DNA of 64,000 nucleotides from an uncultured Lachnospiraceae bacterium (GTDB taxonomy: Bacteria > Bacillota > Clostridia > Lachnospirales > Lachnospiraceae): assembly GCA_947650005.1 (NCBI GenBank), contig CANSTU010000008.1, positions 1 to 64,000 on the forward strand, read 5' to 3'. Both the position numbers and the translations under genes were made by a program. How positions within the stretch are numbered: position 1 is the stretch's first letter; each line of letters opens with the position of its first letter. The notes beneath the pieces are model-generated. The model had not been told where the DNA came from. It saw only the letters and a list, made by a program, of their open reading frames with translations, and did no database searches. Positions 1 through 8,335 of this stretch are shown piece after piece.

Positions 1-197
1 GTTAACGTCAATCGGCGTACGTCCAGTACGCCTCATTCCGTTGCCTTGCCAGCCATCAAAATACGGCACTTGGGGCGTATAGCCCTTGTCCACTGAGAGT
101 ATACTTCATACGGGAAACCATAGAGCCAAAGGCGGCTTAACCCCTCTTTTTCGGAGGGTATAAAAGTCCTCCAGACGAGAGAAAGGAGGGCTATACA

Positions 198-302
198 ATG
201 TATGTTTCATGTCTGGATTTTATCCAGATTGGGATATTCATTGTTGCCCTTTTTAATTTGATTTATCAGATTAAAAGGGAAAATGGAAATAGCCGCCACT
301 AG
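198..302 (+). CDS. Small hydrophobic toxin of a type I toxin-antitoxin locus (putative holin-like toxin)
   Basis: A 34-residue ORF begins MYVSCLDFIQIGIFIVALF and has one membrane-spanning segment (about residues 8-24) followed by a short basic tail. This is the look of the Hol_Tox/TxpA-like peptides that act at the inner membrane. A strong GGAGG lies 8 nt upstream of the ATG. That GGAGG (185-189) can pair with CCTCC at 168-172, which would hide the ribosome-binding site as in type I toxin mRNAs. A terminator follows at 355-386, and a convergent promoter on the other strand lies at 394-422. Family assignment rests on size, hydrophobic pattern and locus architecture. Confidence 0.7.
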   Translation: MYVSCLDFIQIGIFIVALFNLIYQIKRENGNSRH

Positions 303-354
303 CGCAAATAGCGACGGCTTACTTCACATAAGGTTTTAGCTTTGTCGTTTGAGG

Positions 355-386
355 GGGAGAGCCGCTTTTATGGCTTTCCCTTTTTC
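355..386 (+). terminator. Terminator of the toxin mRNA
   Basis: GGGAGAGCC and GGCTTTCCC form a 9-bp stem (one G-U) around an 8-nt loop, followed by TTTTT. An upstream GCCGCCACTA/TAGCGACGGC hairpin overlaps the toxin stop codon. Confidence 0.7.
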
Positions 387-393
387 TACTTTC

Positions 394-422
394 AATATAG
401 TAGCGCTGGATGAAAGATACAA
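394..422 (-). promoter_or_regulatory. Antisense promoter, probable antitoxin RNA start
   Basis: On the minus strand TTGTAT, 17 nt, TATATT matches a sigma-A promoter. Transcription would start near 387 and run leftwards across the toxin terminator and coding end. This is the arrangement of RatA-type antisense antitoxins. The RNA itself is inferred. Confidence 0.55.
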
Positions 423-464
423 GAAGCAAATATAGGTTTAAGCCGTCTATGAACGGTAGAATTA

Positions 465-602
465 GAGGAAACTTGAAGCTTCATTTCAACCTCGTTGATT
501 TGTGCGCGTACTTTAACACGCAGATAGGAACAAGATTGAAAATTAAAAATTTTCAATCTCCCTGATTTGTATGCCCGCTAAAGCGGGCAGATGGGAGCAA
601 AC
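465..602 (+). promoter_or_regulatory. Z leader element, two tandem modules
   Basis: Module 1 (465-533) has GAGG, a TTGAAG.../TTTCAA hairpin, CCTC, GTTGATTTG, a GCGTACTTTAACACGC hairpin and AGATAGGAA. Module 2 (534-602) has a TTGAAAATT/AATTTTCAA hairpin, CTCCCTGATTTG, the GCCCGCTAAAGCGGGC hairpin, and CAGATGGGAG ending 5 nt before the ATG at 603. CTCCC can pair with GGGAG and ATTTG with CAGAT, which encloses the second hairpin and sequesters the Shine-Dalgarno. Module 2 is the best type copy in the window. Confidence 0.75.
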
Positions 603-2600
603 ATGCAAAACAATGGACATTCTAAAACCCAGGGAAAAATATACGGAGAAATCGCGGTGATTTCCGTCATTTTCCTTGCTTTTTTCGTAAGCGGAGCATT
701 ATCAGGGATCCAATATCGAATCAATCTGTGGGCGATGTATGCCGGCGTGCTTCTCAGCGCGGGCGCTTTCTTTGGCGCTTTTTTTCTCTATTGGGAAAAA
801 AATGAAATCCATTTGGAAAGTCTGATCCGTTCCCTTCCCGGCCGGATGATGGGAAACAAAGAACTGTTGCTCCTCTTGGGGGCGACGGTACTTCTTCGGC
901 TGAACCTGCTGGGTCTCACTCAGAGATGGGACGGCGAAACCTATCTGAAAAATATAATAGAGGGATGTCGCAACTATGATTTCACTGCGTTATCCTACTT
1001 TGATTCCTTCCGTTTATGCGGCCATACATCCCTTGGCTATGCCCTGTTTGCAGCCATTGGGGAATATTTGGCTCCCGGCGATGTATATGGCGTCAATCTG
1101 GTAAATCTTGTGCTCTATCTCTTTTATACCCTTTTTGTGTACCGAATCATGGAACGCTTGCTTTCAGAGTCTTCCAAGAACTGGATCGCGGCAGCTGTCT
1201 TTGTAATCACCTCGGGCCCCATGGCCCTGGGAACCTTTGGGATCCTCAACATTGATATGGCTGTCATGCTCTTTTCTGTGTATGTGCTGTATCTGCATTT
1301 GAGCGGCAGATATGTCCTGCTCTGCTTTTTCTCCGTTGTATTGATCCAATCTAAGGAGACGGGGAGCGTGATGCTGGCAGGCTATATGTTGTCCTGGATG
1401 TTGTATCGTCTATGGACAAAAGGATGGGCATGCCTCAAGGACCGGGCGTTATGGGCGATGCTGCCGGCGTGGGGAGGACTTCTGGGGTATCTGTTTTTGC
1501 TGCGGTTTCGCGGAATGACTTTGTGGTACGGAGGAATACAGGTCGGAGAAGGGGATGGGGAAACCATGCATTATTTTGCCCTGAGCCTACCTTATATCTG
1601 GCTTAAAATAAAAATGATATTCGCTATGAACTTCTACTGGCTTTTTACCCTGATCTCGATAAGCCTGTTGGGAATTTGGGGATGGCGGAAATGGAGGGCA
1701 TGTCGGAAAAACAGGATGCAAGATGCCGAAAAGCTTCGGATCAAAGGATCGCACGATCGGCTGGAGAGGGCTGTATGCGGTCAGGATAGGGTCAATTTTT
1801 CCCAATTGCCTAAAAGAGGATATCTCACAGAAGTCCAGCAGGAAACGGCAGCACCGTTGATCGGGTTTTGCGGCGGGATGGCGGCTTTTTTCCTATTCAG
1901 CTGTCTTTATATAACTTGGAGCAATCCTAGGTATCACTATCCGTTGGAAATGTTTTTGCTGTCCGTGACAGTGCTTCTGGTGCTAAAGGTGGTGAGGTGG
2001 GGAGGGATGAAAAGCGCCCTTCTTGTTTTATTGGCAGTCTGCTGTCTCGCCCAGTCCTATACGACTGTGGATTGGGTGATGGGAAAACTGTTCGATATGA
2101 GGCCGACAGGGGGAGGATATACGGTGGCCCATCCTGCCTGGAACGCGCAAGAAGGGGAATATCAGCCGGAGCATGTGCTGGCGGATATGGCCGTCTATAA
2201 CAATCAGATGTCCTATCTGGATAAGGCTTATGACAGGATGCTTGCGCAGATCGGATTTGATGGATCGGAGGATCTCATTATATGGGACGATCTGCCGCAG
2301 TACAATGGCTTTTCGACCATATCGATCTATCGTTTTTGGGACAGAAAGGCGCAAAGGCGGCGATTTGTCCAGACGGATACCACCGTGCCGATCCGGATAT
2401 ACGGAAAGCCCTATTTTGAACAGGGGGATTTGAACGATTTGGCGGAACGGGCAGTGTATATCTATACACCGGGTTATGGCGTGGAAGAGGGGCTTGCAAC
2501 AGCGCAGCTAGGGGAATACTATGAAGTGGGGGAACGAAAGGAAGTTTCCATATGGGGGCAGGGGAGCATCGCCTATTACGAGATGAGAAAGCGCCCGTAA
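603..2600 (+). CDS. Integral membrane glycosyltransferase (GT-C / family 39-like)
   Basis: A protein of about 665 residues with many hydrophobic segments. The first two lie near residues 15-35 and 40-60, and there is a hydrophilic C-terminal domain. An acidic RWDGE motif follows an early membrane segment, as in the lipid-linked-sugar-dependent GT-C enzymes (PMT/ArnT type), whose catalytic acid sits in the first outer loop. The likely role is transfer of a sugar from a polyprenyl carrier to an extracytoplasmic acceptor; the substrate is unknown. The start at 603 is chosen because the ATG at 591 is part of the Shine-Dalgarno ATGGGAG of the Z leader. A flippase gene two genes downstream fits a surface-polysaccharide setting. 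A generic polytopic membrane protein remains possible. Confidence 0.6.
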   Translation: MQNNGHSKTQGKIYGEIAVISVIFLAFFVSGALSGIQYRINLWAMYAGVLLSAGAFFGAFFLYWEKNEIHLESLIRSLPGRMMGNKELLLLLGATVLLRLNLLGLTQRWDGETYLKNIIEGCRNYDFTALSYFDSFRLCGHTSLGYALFAAIGEYLAPGDVYGVNLVNLVLYLFYTLFVYRIMERLLSESSKNWIAAAVFVITSGPMALGTFGILNIDMAVMLFSVYVLYLHLSGRYVLLCFFSVVLIQSKETGSVMLAGYMLSWMLYRLWTKGWACLKDRALWAMLPAWGGLLGYLFLLRFRGMTLWYGGIQVGEGDGETMHYFALSLPYIWLKIKMIFAMNFYWLFTLISISLLGIWGWRKWRACRKNRMQDAEKLRIKGSHDRLERAVCGQDRVNFSQLPKRGYLTEVQQETAAPLIGFCGGMAAFFLFSCLYITWSNPRYHYPLEMFLLSVTVLLVLKVVRWGGMKSALLVLLAVCCLAQSYTTVDWVMGKLFDMRPTGGGYTVAHPAWNAQEGEYQPEHVLADMAVYNNQMSYLDKAYDRMLAQIGFDGSEDLIIWDDLPQYNGFSTISIYRFWDRKAQRRRFVQTDTTVPIRIYGKPYFEQGDLNDLAERAVYIYTPGYGVEEGLATAQLGEYYEVGERKEVSIWGQGSIAYYEMRKRP

Positions 2601-2725
2601 GTGGGGGCGGTGGGCAGTGATGAAACTTGATGTATTGGATTGTTTTTCTTTCCTGCCTAAATAGCGAGGTCAAATGCATGGACATCCCAGCGTTCCCTTT
2701 GGCTTGACTAAAGGGTATATTTTCA

Positions 2726-2754
2726 TTGCCATTTCCATAGGAATCGGCTATACT
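2726..2754 (+). promoter_or_regulatory. Sigma-A promoter before the Rpn-type gene
   Basis: TTGCCA, 17 nt, TATACT, about 46 nt before the ATG at 2800. Confidence 0.6.
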
Positions 2755-2799
2755 GATTATAGTAAATTACGTAATAATATATAAAGGCAGGAGTCCCGA

Positions 2800-3831
2800 A
2801 TGGCAGGAACGAATTTAGCTCAGGCGGTCGAAGCGACAAATGATGCGAGTACTTATGATGAAAATGTGAAATGTCTGCTCGCAGACAAACAGGTTCTTGC
2901 ACGGATCCTGAAGTATTCCGTTCAGGAATTTCAGGATATGTCGATTGAGGAGATTATGTCCTGCATCGGTACGGATATCGAAGTGGGAACTAGGCCGGTG
3001 GATGCCGGACTTTCCAATCTGGGGCGCGCTGAAATGTCCAATACGGAGGATTCGGTACCGGGAGAAGGGAAGATATTTTTTGACATTCGTTTCAGCGCAT
3101 ATCCGAAAAAGGAAGAGATGAAGATTCTGATAAACATAGAGGCACAGAAGTCGTCGTCTTATGGCAAATTGGGTTATCACCTGGAGAACAGGATCATATT
3201 TTATCTGTCTAGGATGGTTTCTGCACAGAAGCAGACAGAGTTTTACCACAGCGACTATGACAACCTGAAAAAGGTACGGAGCATCTGGATCTGCATGGAT
3301 ACGGAAGAGAACGGAGATTGTATCGAGGAAATTTCACTGGAACGAAAGACTGTTTTTGGAAATAAAATAAATCCTTATAGCGTGGATTTAATGAAGGGCA
3401 TCATTATCCATATCAGAGGCGGCGAAAAAAAGCGGGAATCCGGGAATGTATTGATCTCCTTGTTAGAAAGGCTGCTTTCGCATATGGATGCGGACGAAAA
3501 GAAACGCATATTGACGCAGAAATATGGGATGATAATGACAACGGAACTGGATGGGAGGATAAAGACGATGTGCAATTTATCTGAGTATATGATTGAGAGG
3601 GGAATTGAAGAGGGAATCGAGAAGGGAATCAAGAAGGGAATCAAGAAGGGAATCGAGCAAGGAATTGAGAAGGGAATCGAGCAAGGAATTGAGAAGGGAA
3701 TCGAAAAAGAACGCGCCAATGCAATCGAGAGAATGATGAAAGCTGGTGCCACAAAAGAGCAGATTGTATCTTACGGTTACACCCAGGAGGAATATGCGCA
3801 GGCGGAAAGGCTTCTATATGTGAATGCGTAG
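2800..3831 (+). CDS. PD-(D/E)XK nuclease-superfamily protein with GIEK repeats (Rpn/transposase-like)
   Basis: A 343-residue protein. The middle part contains DIRFSAYPKK...ILINIEAQKS, which matches the PD-(D/E)XK nuclease core (acidic residue, then an IxxExQ strand) of the recombination-promoting nuclease or putative transposase family common in Lachnospiraceae. Residues about 268-303 are a run of GIEEG/GIEKG/GIKKG/GIEQG tetrapeptides encoded by near-identical 12-nt repeats, then a short helical tail. Members act in recA-independent recombination in E. coli; the role here is not known. It has its own promoter and a GGAG ribosome site. A decayed relative lies at 25131-25460. Confidence 0.75.
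   Translation: MAGTNLAQAVEATNDASTYDENVKCLLADKQVLARILKYSVQEFQDMSIEEIMSCIGTDIEVGTRPVDAGLSNLGRAEMSNTEDSVPGEGKIFFDIRFSAYPKKEEMKILINIEAQKSSSYGKLGYHLENRIIFYLSRMVSAQKQTEFYHSDYDNLKKVRSIWICMDTEENGDCIEEISLERKTVFGNKINPYSVDLMKGIIIHIRGGEKKRESGNVLISLLERLLSHMDADEKKRILTQKYGMIMTTELDGRIKTMCNLSEYMIERGIEEGIEKGIKKGIKKGIEQGIEKGIEQGIEKGIEKERANAIERMMKAGATKEQIVSYGYTQEEYAQAERLLYVNA
3598..3710 (+). repeat. 12-nt in-frame tandem repeat (GIEK-type)
   Basis: Units such as GGAATCGAGAAG, GGAATCAAGAAG and GGAATTGAGAAG are repeated about nine times in frame. Copy-number change would lengthen or shorten the protein by four residues without a frameshift. Confidence 0.85.
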
Positions 3832-3912
3832 CCGTATGGATGAAATACTAAAGGATGGTAAGGAAGTAAGCCCTCCAGAAAAGAGTCCTTTGGAGGCAGG
3901 AGGAACGGTGGT

Positions 3913-5397
3913 TTGGAAGAGAAGCCATTGATATCTAATCTAATTATGAATTTCATAAGGACGCTTCTCAATCTGTTGTTTCCAGTCATCACTTTTTCCT
4001 ATGCTTCCCGTGTGCTTGGGGATAAAGGAATCGGGATCGTTAATTATACGGATTCTATTGTACGATACCTGATTTTGATCGGGGGAAGCGGTATTTCCTA
4101 CTATGCTATGCGTGAGGCTGCGAGGGTACGAGAGAAAAGGGAGCTGCTGGCTCAGAGGGTCGGAGAGCTGTTCTGTTTGAATTTGGCGCTTTCAGGGATC
4201 GCTTATCTGATTCTGTTTGGGCTCCTCATAGCCGGTGCGGGGAAGGAGTACGCGGCGGTTCTTCTGGTACAGTCCGGGATCGTGTTTTTTAATGCTTTGG
4301 GGATGGAATGGTTTTACAATGCCTTGGAAGAATATCGATATATCGCCATAAGGACTGCTGTTTTTCAGATAGTCGCCTGTGTGCTCCTGTTTTTCCTTGT
4401 CAGGGAAGAACAGGATTATCTTTTATATGCCTTAATCATGAGCGGAGCCGTTATAGGAATGCAGGCGGTAAACTTCGTTTATGTGCGCAAAGCAGGGATT
4501 CCATTGTCCATAAAGGGCTGCCATCCATTTCGGGAGCATTGGCAGGGCGCAAAGTATGTGTTTTGGGCAAACCTGGCTATTTCCGTCTACGTCCATATCG
4601 ATAAAACGATGTTGGGCAATCTGTGCAGTATGGAGGCTGTGGGATTGTATTCCGCGGCACATTATATCATCCAGGCTGTGGCAGGGCTGCTAACATGTAT
4701 GACGAATGTATTGCTTCCGCGGGTATCTTTTTACCTGGGAGAGGGCCGAGGGGAAAAGGCGGAAGCGCTGTTACAGAAAACAGGGAGTATCATCATCTTT
4801 GTTGTGATCCCGTCGGCTGTGGGGACAGTCTGTGTGGGAAAGTCTCTTCTGCTCTTGCTCAGCGGGGAGACGTTTGTGCAGGCATTTCCTGCGCTGGCTG
4901 TGTTGGCTGTGGGCATGCTGTTTTCTGTATTCAACAATTATTACATCTGGCAGGTAATGATTCCCTATAGAAGGGAAAAAGAGGCTTTTTACGGAACGTT
5001 TGGAAGCGCAGTTGTGAATATTGTCCTGAACTTTCTATGGATACCGGTGGGGGGGATGCTGGGCGCAGCAGCTGCTACAGCAGCTGCGGAAGCAGCTTTG
5101 TTTCTGTTATGCAGAGTCTGGATCAGAAGAGATAGGGAGGGGAGGATGCGAGGGGAGCCGTGCGGCGATGGAGGGGGAAAAAAAATATTTGGATATGTGC
5201 TTCAGGCCCTGGCTGCGTCTGGAATCGGGATCATCCTTAGTTCTTTTCTCATCGACCGTATCGTAGAGGGCCCTTTGGGCGGACTTCTTATGAAGGTTTT
5301 GGTATCCCTGCTCTTGTATCCTGTTGTTTTGTGGTTTCTGGGAAATGAAACAATCAGGCTGGCGGGAAAGAAGGTGCTCGATGCCATGAAAGATTGA
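3913..5397 (+). CDS. Oligosaccharide/polysaccharide flippase family protein (Wzx/RfbX-like)
   Basis: A 494-residue polytopic protein with about 12-14 hydrophobic segments. The N-terminus (LIMNFIRTLLNLLFPVITF, then YASRVLG) is typical of Wzx/MATE-like flippases of the MOP superfamily, which move lipid-linked oligosaccharides across the membrane. The start is a TTG with GGAGGCAGGAGGA 9-20 nt upstream; no in-frame ATG lies closer. The stop overlaps the next Z element. With the glycosyltransferase at 603 it suggests surface glycan export, although the nuclease gene lies between them. Confidence 0.8.
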   Translation: MEEKPLISNLIMNFIRTLLNLLFPVITFSYASRVLGDKGIGIVNYTDSIVRYLILIGGSGISYYAMREAARVREKRELLAQRVGELFCLNLALSGIAYLILFGLLIAGAGKEYAAVLLVQSGIVFFNALGMEWFYNALEEYRYIAIRTAVFQIVACVLLFFLVREEQDYLLYALIMSGAVIGMQAVNFVYVRKAGIPLSIKGCHPFREHWQGAKYVFWANLAISVYVHIDKTMLGNLCSMEAVGLYSAAHYIIQAVAGLLTCMTNVLLPRVSFYLGEGRGEKAEALLQKTGSIIIFVVIPSAVGTVCVGKSLLLLLSGETFVQAFPALAVLAVGMLFSVFNNYYIWQVMIPYRREKEAFYGTFGSAVVNIVLNFLWIPVGGMLGAAAATAAAEAALFLLCRVWIRRDREGRMRGEPCGDGGGKKIFGYVLQALAASGIGIILSSFLIDRIVEGPLGGLLMKVLVSLLLYPVVLWFLGNETIRLAGKKVLDAMKD

Positions 5398-5459
5398 AAA
5401 TTAAAATTCCAATCTCCCTGCTCCCATCTACACGCTTTAGCGGGCAGATGGGAGCAGAC
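5392..5459 (+). promoter_or_regulatory. Z leader element
   Basis: The hairpin overlaps the flippase stop codon. In this copy the pairing is complete: GCTCCCATCT matches AGATGGGAGC across the inner hairpin. The GGGAG lies 5 nt before an ATG at 5460 that opens only a 55-codon ORF. Confidence 0.65.
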
Positions 5460-5627
5460 ATGGCATGCAACATGGGAGCGGAGAACATGCTATGTGCCAA
5501 CCATACGGTAGGAAACGAGCTGGCAAATTTTTTCTCTGAAGCAGCAGTGGAAAATAGATGTCTTGGGCATAATGAAAATAAAAGAGGGGGAAGAGCTCAA
5601 ACGGAATTATTTTTGGGAAGGGGGTGA
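5460..5627 (+). CDS. Small hypothetical ORF behind a Z leader
   Basis: A 55-residue ORF beginning MACNMGAENMLCANHTVG. The only support is its position: the Z-element Shine-Dalgarno is spaced from this ATG as it is from recognised genes. No family is recognised and composition is not convincing. It may be a decayed gene or chance. It lies just before the bile salt hydrolase gene. Confidence 0.25.
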   Translation: MACNMGAENMLCANHTVGNELANFFSEAAVENRCLGHNENKRGGRAQTELFLGRG

Positions 5628-5642
5628 GAAGGAGGTAAGTGC

Positions 5643-6653
5643 ATGTGCACAGCGGCGACATATAAAACCAAAGATTTCTATTTCGGAAGAACATTGGATT
5701 ATGATTTTTCCTATGGGGATGAGGTGGTGGTAACGCCACAAAATTTTCCTTTCCATTTTCGCAGTGCTGTTGCGTTGGAAAAGCATTACGCCATAATAGG
5801 CATGGCCCATGTGGAGGCGGATTATCCGCTCTACTACGACGGGGTGAACGAAAAGGGATTGGGAATGGCCGGATTGAACTTCGTGGGAAACGCCCGGTAT
5901 CGCAAAGAGGAGCAGGGACGGGATAACATTGCTCAGTTTGAACTGATCCCCTGGGTTCTCGGAAAATGTGCTACAGTCAAAGAGGCAAGGCAGCTTCTCG
6001 GCAGGATCAATGTGACAGATACGCCTTTTAGTAGGAATCTGCCCGTGGCGCAGCTGCATTGGATTGTTGCGGATGCCACGGAGGCGGTCACGGTGGAATC
6101 CGTGAAAGAGGGAATTCGGATCTACGACAATCCCGTAGGTATTTTGACGAACAATCCGCCCTTTGACCAGCAGATGTTCCGGCTGAACGATTATATGAAT
6201 TTATCCGTAAAGGAGCCGGAGAATACTTTTTCTGGCGGACTTTCCCTGCATCCTTATAGCCGGGGAATGGGCGCTCTGGGGCTCCCGGGGGATCTGTCTT
6301 CCCAATCCCGTTTTATTCGGGCTGCCTTTGTGAAGATGAATTCCGTTTCGGGGGATTCGGAGACGGAAAGCGTCAGCCAGTTCTTTCATATACTGGGTGC
6401 GGTTCATCAGCAGCGTGGTTGCTGCGAGGTGGCAGAGGGAAAATACGAGATCACCCTCTATACCTCTTGTTGTAATGCCAGCAAGGGGATCTATTACTAT
6501 ACCACCTATGAAAATCATCAGATTGCAGCGGTGGACATGCATGGGGAAGAGCTGAAGGGGAGCCGATTGTCGCGCTTTCCGCTTATCAGAAGACAACAGA
6601 TTCAATGGCAAAATGGAGTGCGTGCCTTGCACGCGGAGGGGAGAAAAGGTTGA
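5643..6653 (+). CDS. Choloylglycine hydrolase / bile salt hydrolase family (linear amide C-N hydrolase)
   Basis: A 336-residue Ntn-hydrolase. Catalytic Cys2 follows the initiator Met (MCTAAT), the form exposed after Met removal. The other active-site positions are present: Arg16 and Asp19 in FGRTLDYD, Asn79 in GMAGLNF, Asn170/171 in ILTNNPPF and Arg223 in SSQSRFIR. These match CBAH-1 of Clostridium perfringens, which hydrolyses glycine- or taurine-conjugated bile salts; penicillin V acylase is the close alternative. There is no signal peptide, so it is cytoplasmic. GGAGG lies 8 nt before the ATG. It points to a gut organism. Confidence 0.9.
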   Translation: MCTAATYKTKDFYFGRTLDYDFSYGDEVVVTPQNFPFHFRSAVALEKHYAIIGMAHVEADYPLYYDGVNEKGLGMAGLNFVGNARYRKEEQGRDNIAQFELIPWVLGKCATVKEARQLLGRINVTDTPFSRNLPVAQLHWIVADATEAVTVESVKEGIRIYDNPVGILTNNPPFDQQMFRLNDYMNLSVKEPENTFSGGLSLHPYSRGMGALGLPGDLSSQSRFIRAAFVKMNSVSGDSETESVSQFFHILGAVHQQRGCCEVAEGKYEITLYTSCCNASKGIYYYTTYENHQIAAVDMHGEELKGSRLSRFPLIRRQQIQWQNGVRALHAEGRKG

Positions 6654-6751
6654 AACTTTGTTTCAACCTCCTGATTTGCGTGTGGGGTACGCACGCAGAT
6701 GGGATCCCCATGATTTGTATGCGCGCCAGGGCGCGCAGATGGGAGCTAAAA
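6648..6751 (+). promoter_or_regulatory. Z leader element, two modules
   Basis: Module 1 (6648-6704) has TTGAAAC/GTTTCAA, CCTCCTGATTTG, an imperfect GCGTG.../CACGC hairpin and AGATGGGAT. Module 2 (6710-6751) has only the distal half, ATGATTTG, GCGCGCCAGGGCGCGC and AGATGGGAGC, before the ATG at 6752. Confidence 0.7.
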
Positions 6752-7591
6752 ATGAAATATTTTGAATTCGTTCCGGAGGGAACAGGAGCAAAGAGTTGGA
6801 GTGTGACGGCATATCTGCAGACCGAAGTGGACGGGGAGGAGAGCCAGCCGCATCCGTTTCCGGCCGTGGTAGTCTGCCCGGGCGGAGGGTATGAGCAGGT
6901 AGCGCCCAGGGAGGCGGAACCCGTTGCAAAGCCCTATTTTGCAGCCGGATATCATGTATTTGTGGTGGATTACCCGGTGGAAGAGGGGGCGAAAGACTTT
7001 GGCCCCTTAATGCAGGTTGCGGCCGTCATGGCACATATCCGTAGAAATGCAGGTAAATGGATGGTGGATACAGGAAGGATTGCCATATGCGGTTTTTCCG
7101 CAGGAGGGCACTTGGCGGCATCCATGGGCACTTTATACCGGGAGAAGAAGTTCTTGGAAGCAGTGAGGATGCAAGGATACGACTGGAGTGAGGAGCAGAT
7201 AAGGCCGGATGCGATGATCTTGTCCTATCCGGTCATCCTGGCGAACGAATATGCGCACAAGGGTTCCCTGTTGTGGGTGAGCGGCGCTGAGGAGGGAAGC
7301 GAAGAATACCAGTATTTTGGACTGGATCAGCACGTGGACGGGGACACGCCGCCGGCTTTTCTGTGGCATACGGCGGAGGATACCTGTGTACCGGTGGAAA
7401 ACAGCCTGTATTTCGCAGCGGCGTTGTCTGCAGCAAAGGTTCCCTTTGAATTACATATTTTACCGGAAGGGGAACACGGCATGTCGGTATGTACGAAGGA
7501 AGTGGGAACTGAGGATGCCTACAATGGCCGCTGGGTGGAATGGAGCATCCGATGGCTGGAGCGTGTATTTTACGGGAAAGGAGACGCGTGA
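6752..7591 (+). CDS. Alpha/beta hydrolase, acetyl-esterase type (BD-FAE-like)
   Basis: A 279-residue alpha/beta hydrolase without a signal peptide. It shows the oxyanion-region VVCPGGGYEQV, the nucleophile elbow GFSAGGH, an acid region near EDTCVPVENS and the His in EGEHGMSV. Such enzymes deacetylate xylo-oligosaccharides or related sugars in the cytoplasm. Upstream in-frame ATGs at 6605 and later are not used, because the Z leader places its Shine-Dalgarno 6 nt before 6752. The next gene, an SGNH hydrolase, starts at its stop codon, so the two form an esterase operon. Confidence 0.8.
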   Translation: MKYFEFVPEGTGAKSWSVTAYLQTEVDGEESQPHPFPAVVVCPGGGYEQVAPREAEPVAKPYFAAGYHVFVVDYPVEEGAKDFGPLMQVAAVMAHIRRNAGKWMVDTGRIAICGFSAGGHLAASMGTLYREKKFLEAVRMQGYDWSEEQIRPDAMILSYPVILANEYAHKGSLLWVSGAEEGSEEYQYFGLDQHVDGDTPPAFLWHTAEDTCVPVENSLYFAAALSAAKVPFELHILPEGEHGMSVCTKEVGTEDAYNGRWVEWSIRWLERVFYGKGDA

Positions 7592-7593
7592 AG

Positions 7594-8244
7594 ATGCTGA
7601 TTGGAACAAGAGAGAAATTGGTGATGATTGGGGATTCCGTGACGGACTGCGGACGAGCCTATCCTTATGGGGAAGGAAACGGCGCCATGGGAAACGGTTA
7701 TTCCCAATACGTGCAGTCCCTTCTTGACATGAACTATCCCGAAAGGTATATTCGCGTGATTAATATGGGAATCGGCGGGAATACCAGTGAGGATTTGCGG
7801 AATCGTTGGCAGCAGGATGCGCTGGACTTAAAGCCCGACTGGGTTTCGATCATGATCGGTATCAATGATGTATGGAGGCAGTTTGACAGATTTCTCATGA
7901 CAGAGTGCCATATTGCCATTGACCAGTATGAAAAAAACCTGGAATGGATGATCAACCAGACGCTTCCCTCGGTAAAGGGAATCTGCCTGATGCCGCCCTG
8001 CTATATGGAGCAAAACAGGACGGACGAGATGCGCGCCATGTCTGATGCCTATGGAGAACGGGTGAAAAAGCTGGCGGAAAAATATGATCTGGTATTCGCA
8101 GACGCTCAGCAGGCAATGGATGCTTATTTCCGCCATTATCCGGCGATTTATATGTCCTGGGATCGGGTACATCCGAATTCCACAGGACATATGATCATTG
8201 CGAAATCCTTCCTGGATGCCATAGGATTTGAATGGGACAGGTGA
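7594..8244 (+). CDS. SGNH/GDSL hydrolase (carbohydrate esterase-like)
   Basis: A protein of about 216 residues with all four SGNH blocks: GDSVTD (Ser), GIGGNTSEDL (Gly), GINDVW (Asn) and DRVHPNSTGH (Asp/His). It is cytoplasmic and probably removes acetyl groups from sugars together with the esterase upstream. A GTG at 7588 overlaps the previous stop codon as GTGA and is an alternative start; GGAGA lies at 7579-7583. A terminator follows at 8288. Confidence 0.85.
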   Translation: MLIGTREKLVMIGDSVTDCGRAYPYGEGNGAMGNGYSQYVQSLLDMNYPERYIRVINMGIGGNTSEDLRNRWQQDALDLKPDWVSIMIGINDVWRQFDRFLMTECHIAIDQYEKNLEWMINQTLPSVKGICLMPPCYMEQNRTDEMRAMSDAYGERVKKLAEKYDLVFADAQQAMDAYFRHYPAIYMSWDRVHPNSTGHMIIAKSFLDAIGFEWDR

Positions 8245-8287
8245 CGGAAGTAGTTTTTCTTTGGTTATTCCTAACAGCAATTATAAA

Positions 8288-8335
8288 AGGGGCGCCCGGC
8301 TTTTCTTCACACATGCCGGGAGCCCCTCTTTACTT
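8288..8335. terminator. Bidirectional terminator between convergent genes
   Basis: GGGGC-GCCCGGC and GCCGGG-A-GCCCC form a long stem between the SGNH gene (+) and the DtxR-type gene (-). Short U-rich tracts lie on both sides. Confidence 0.7.
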
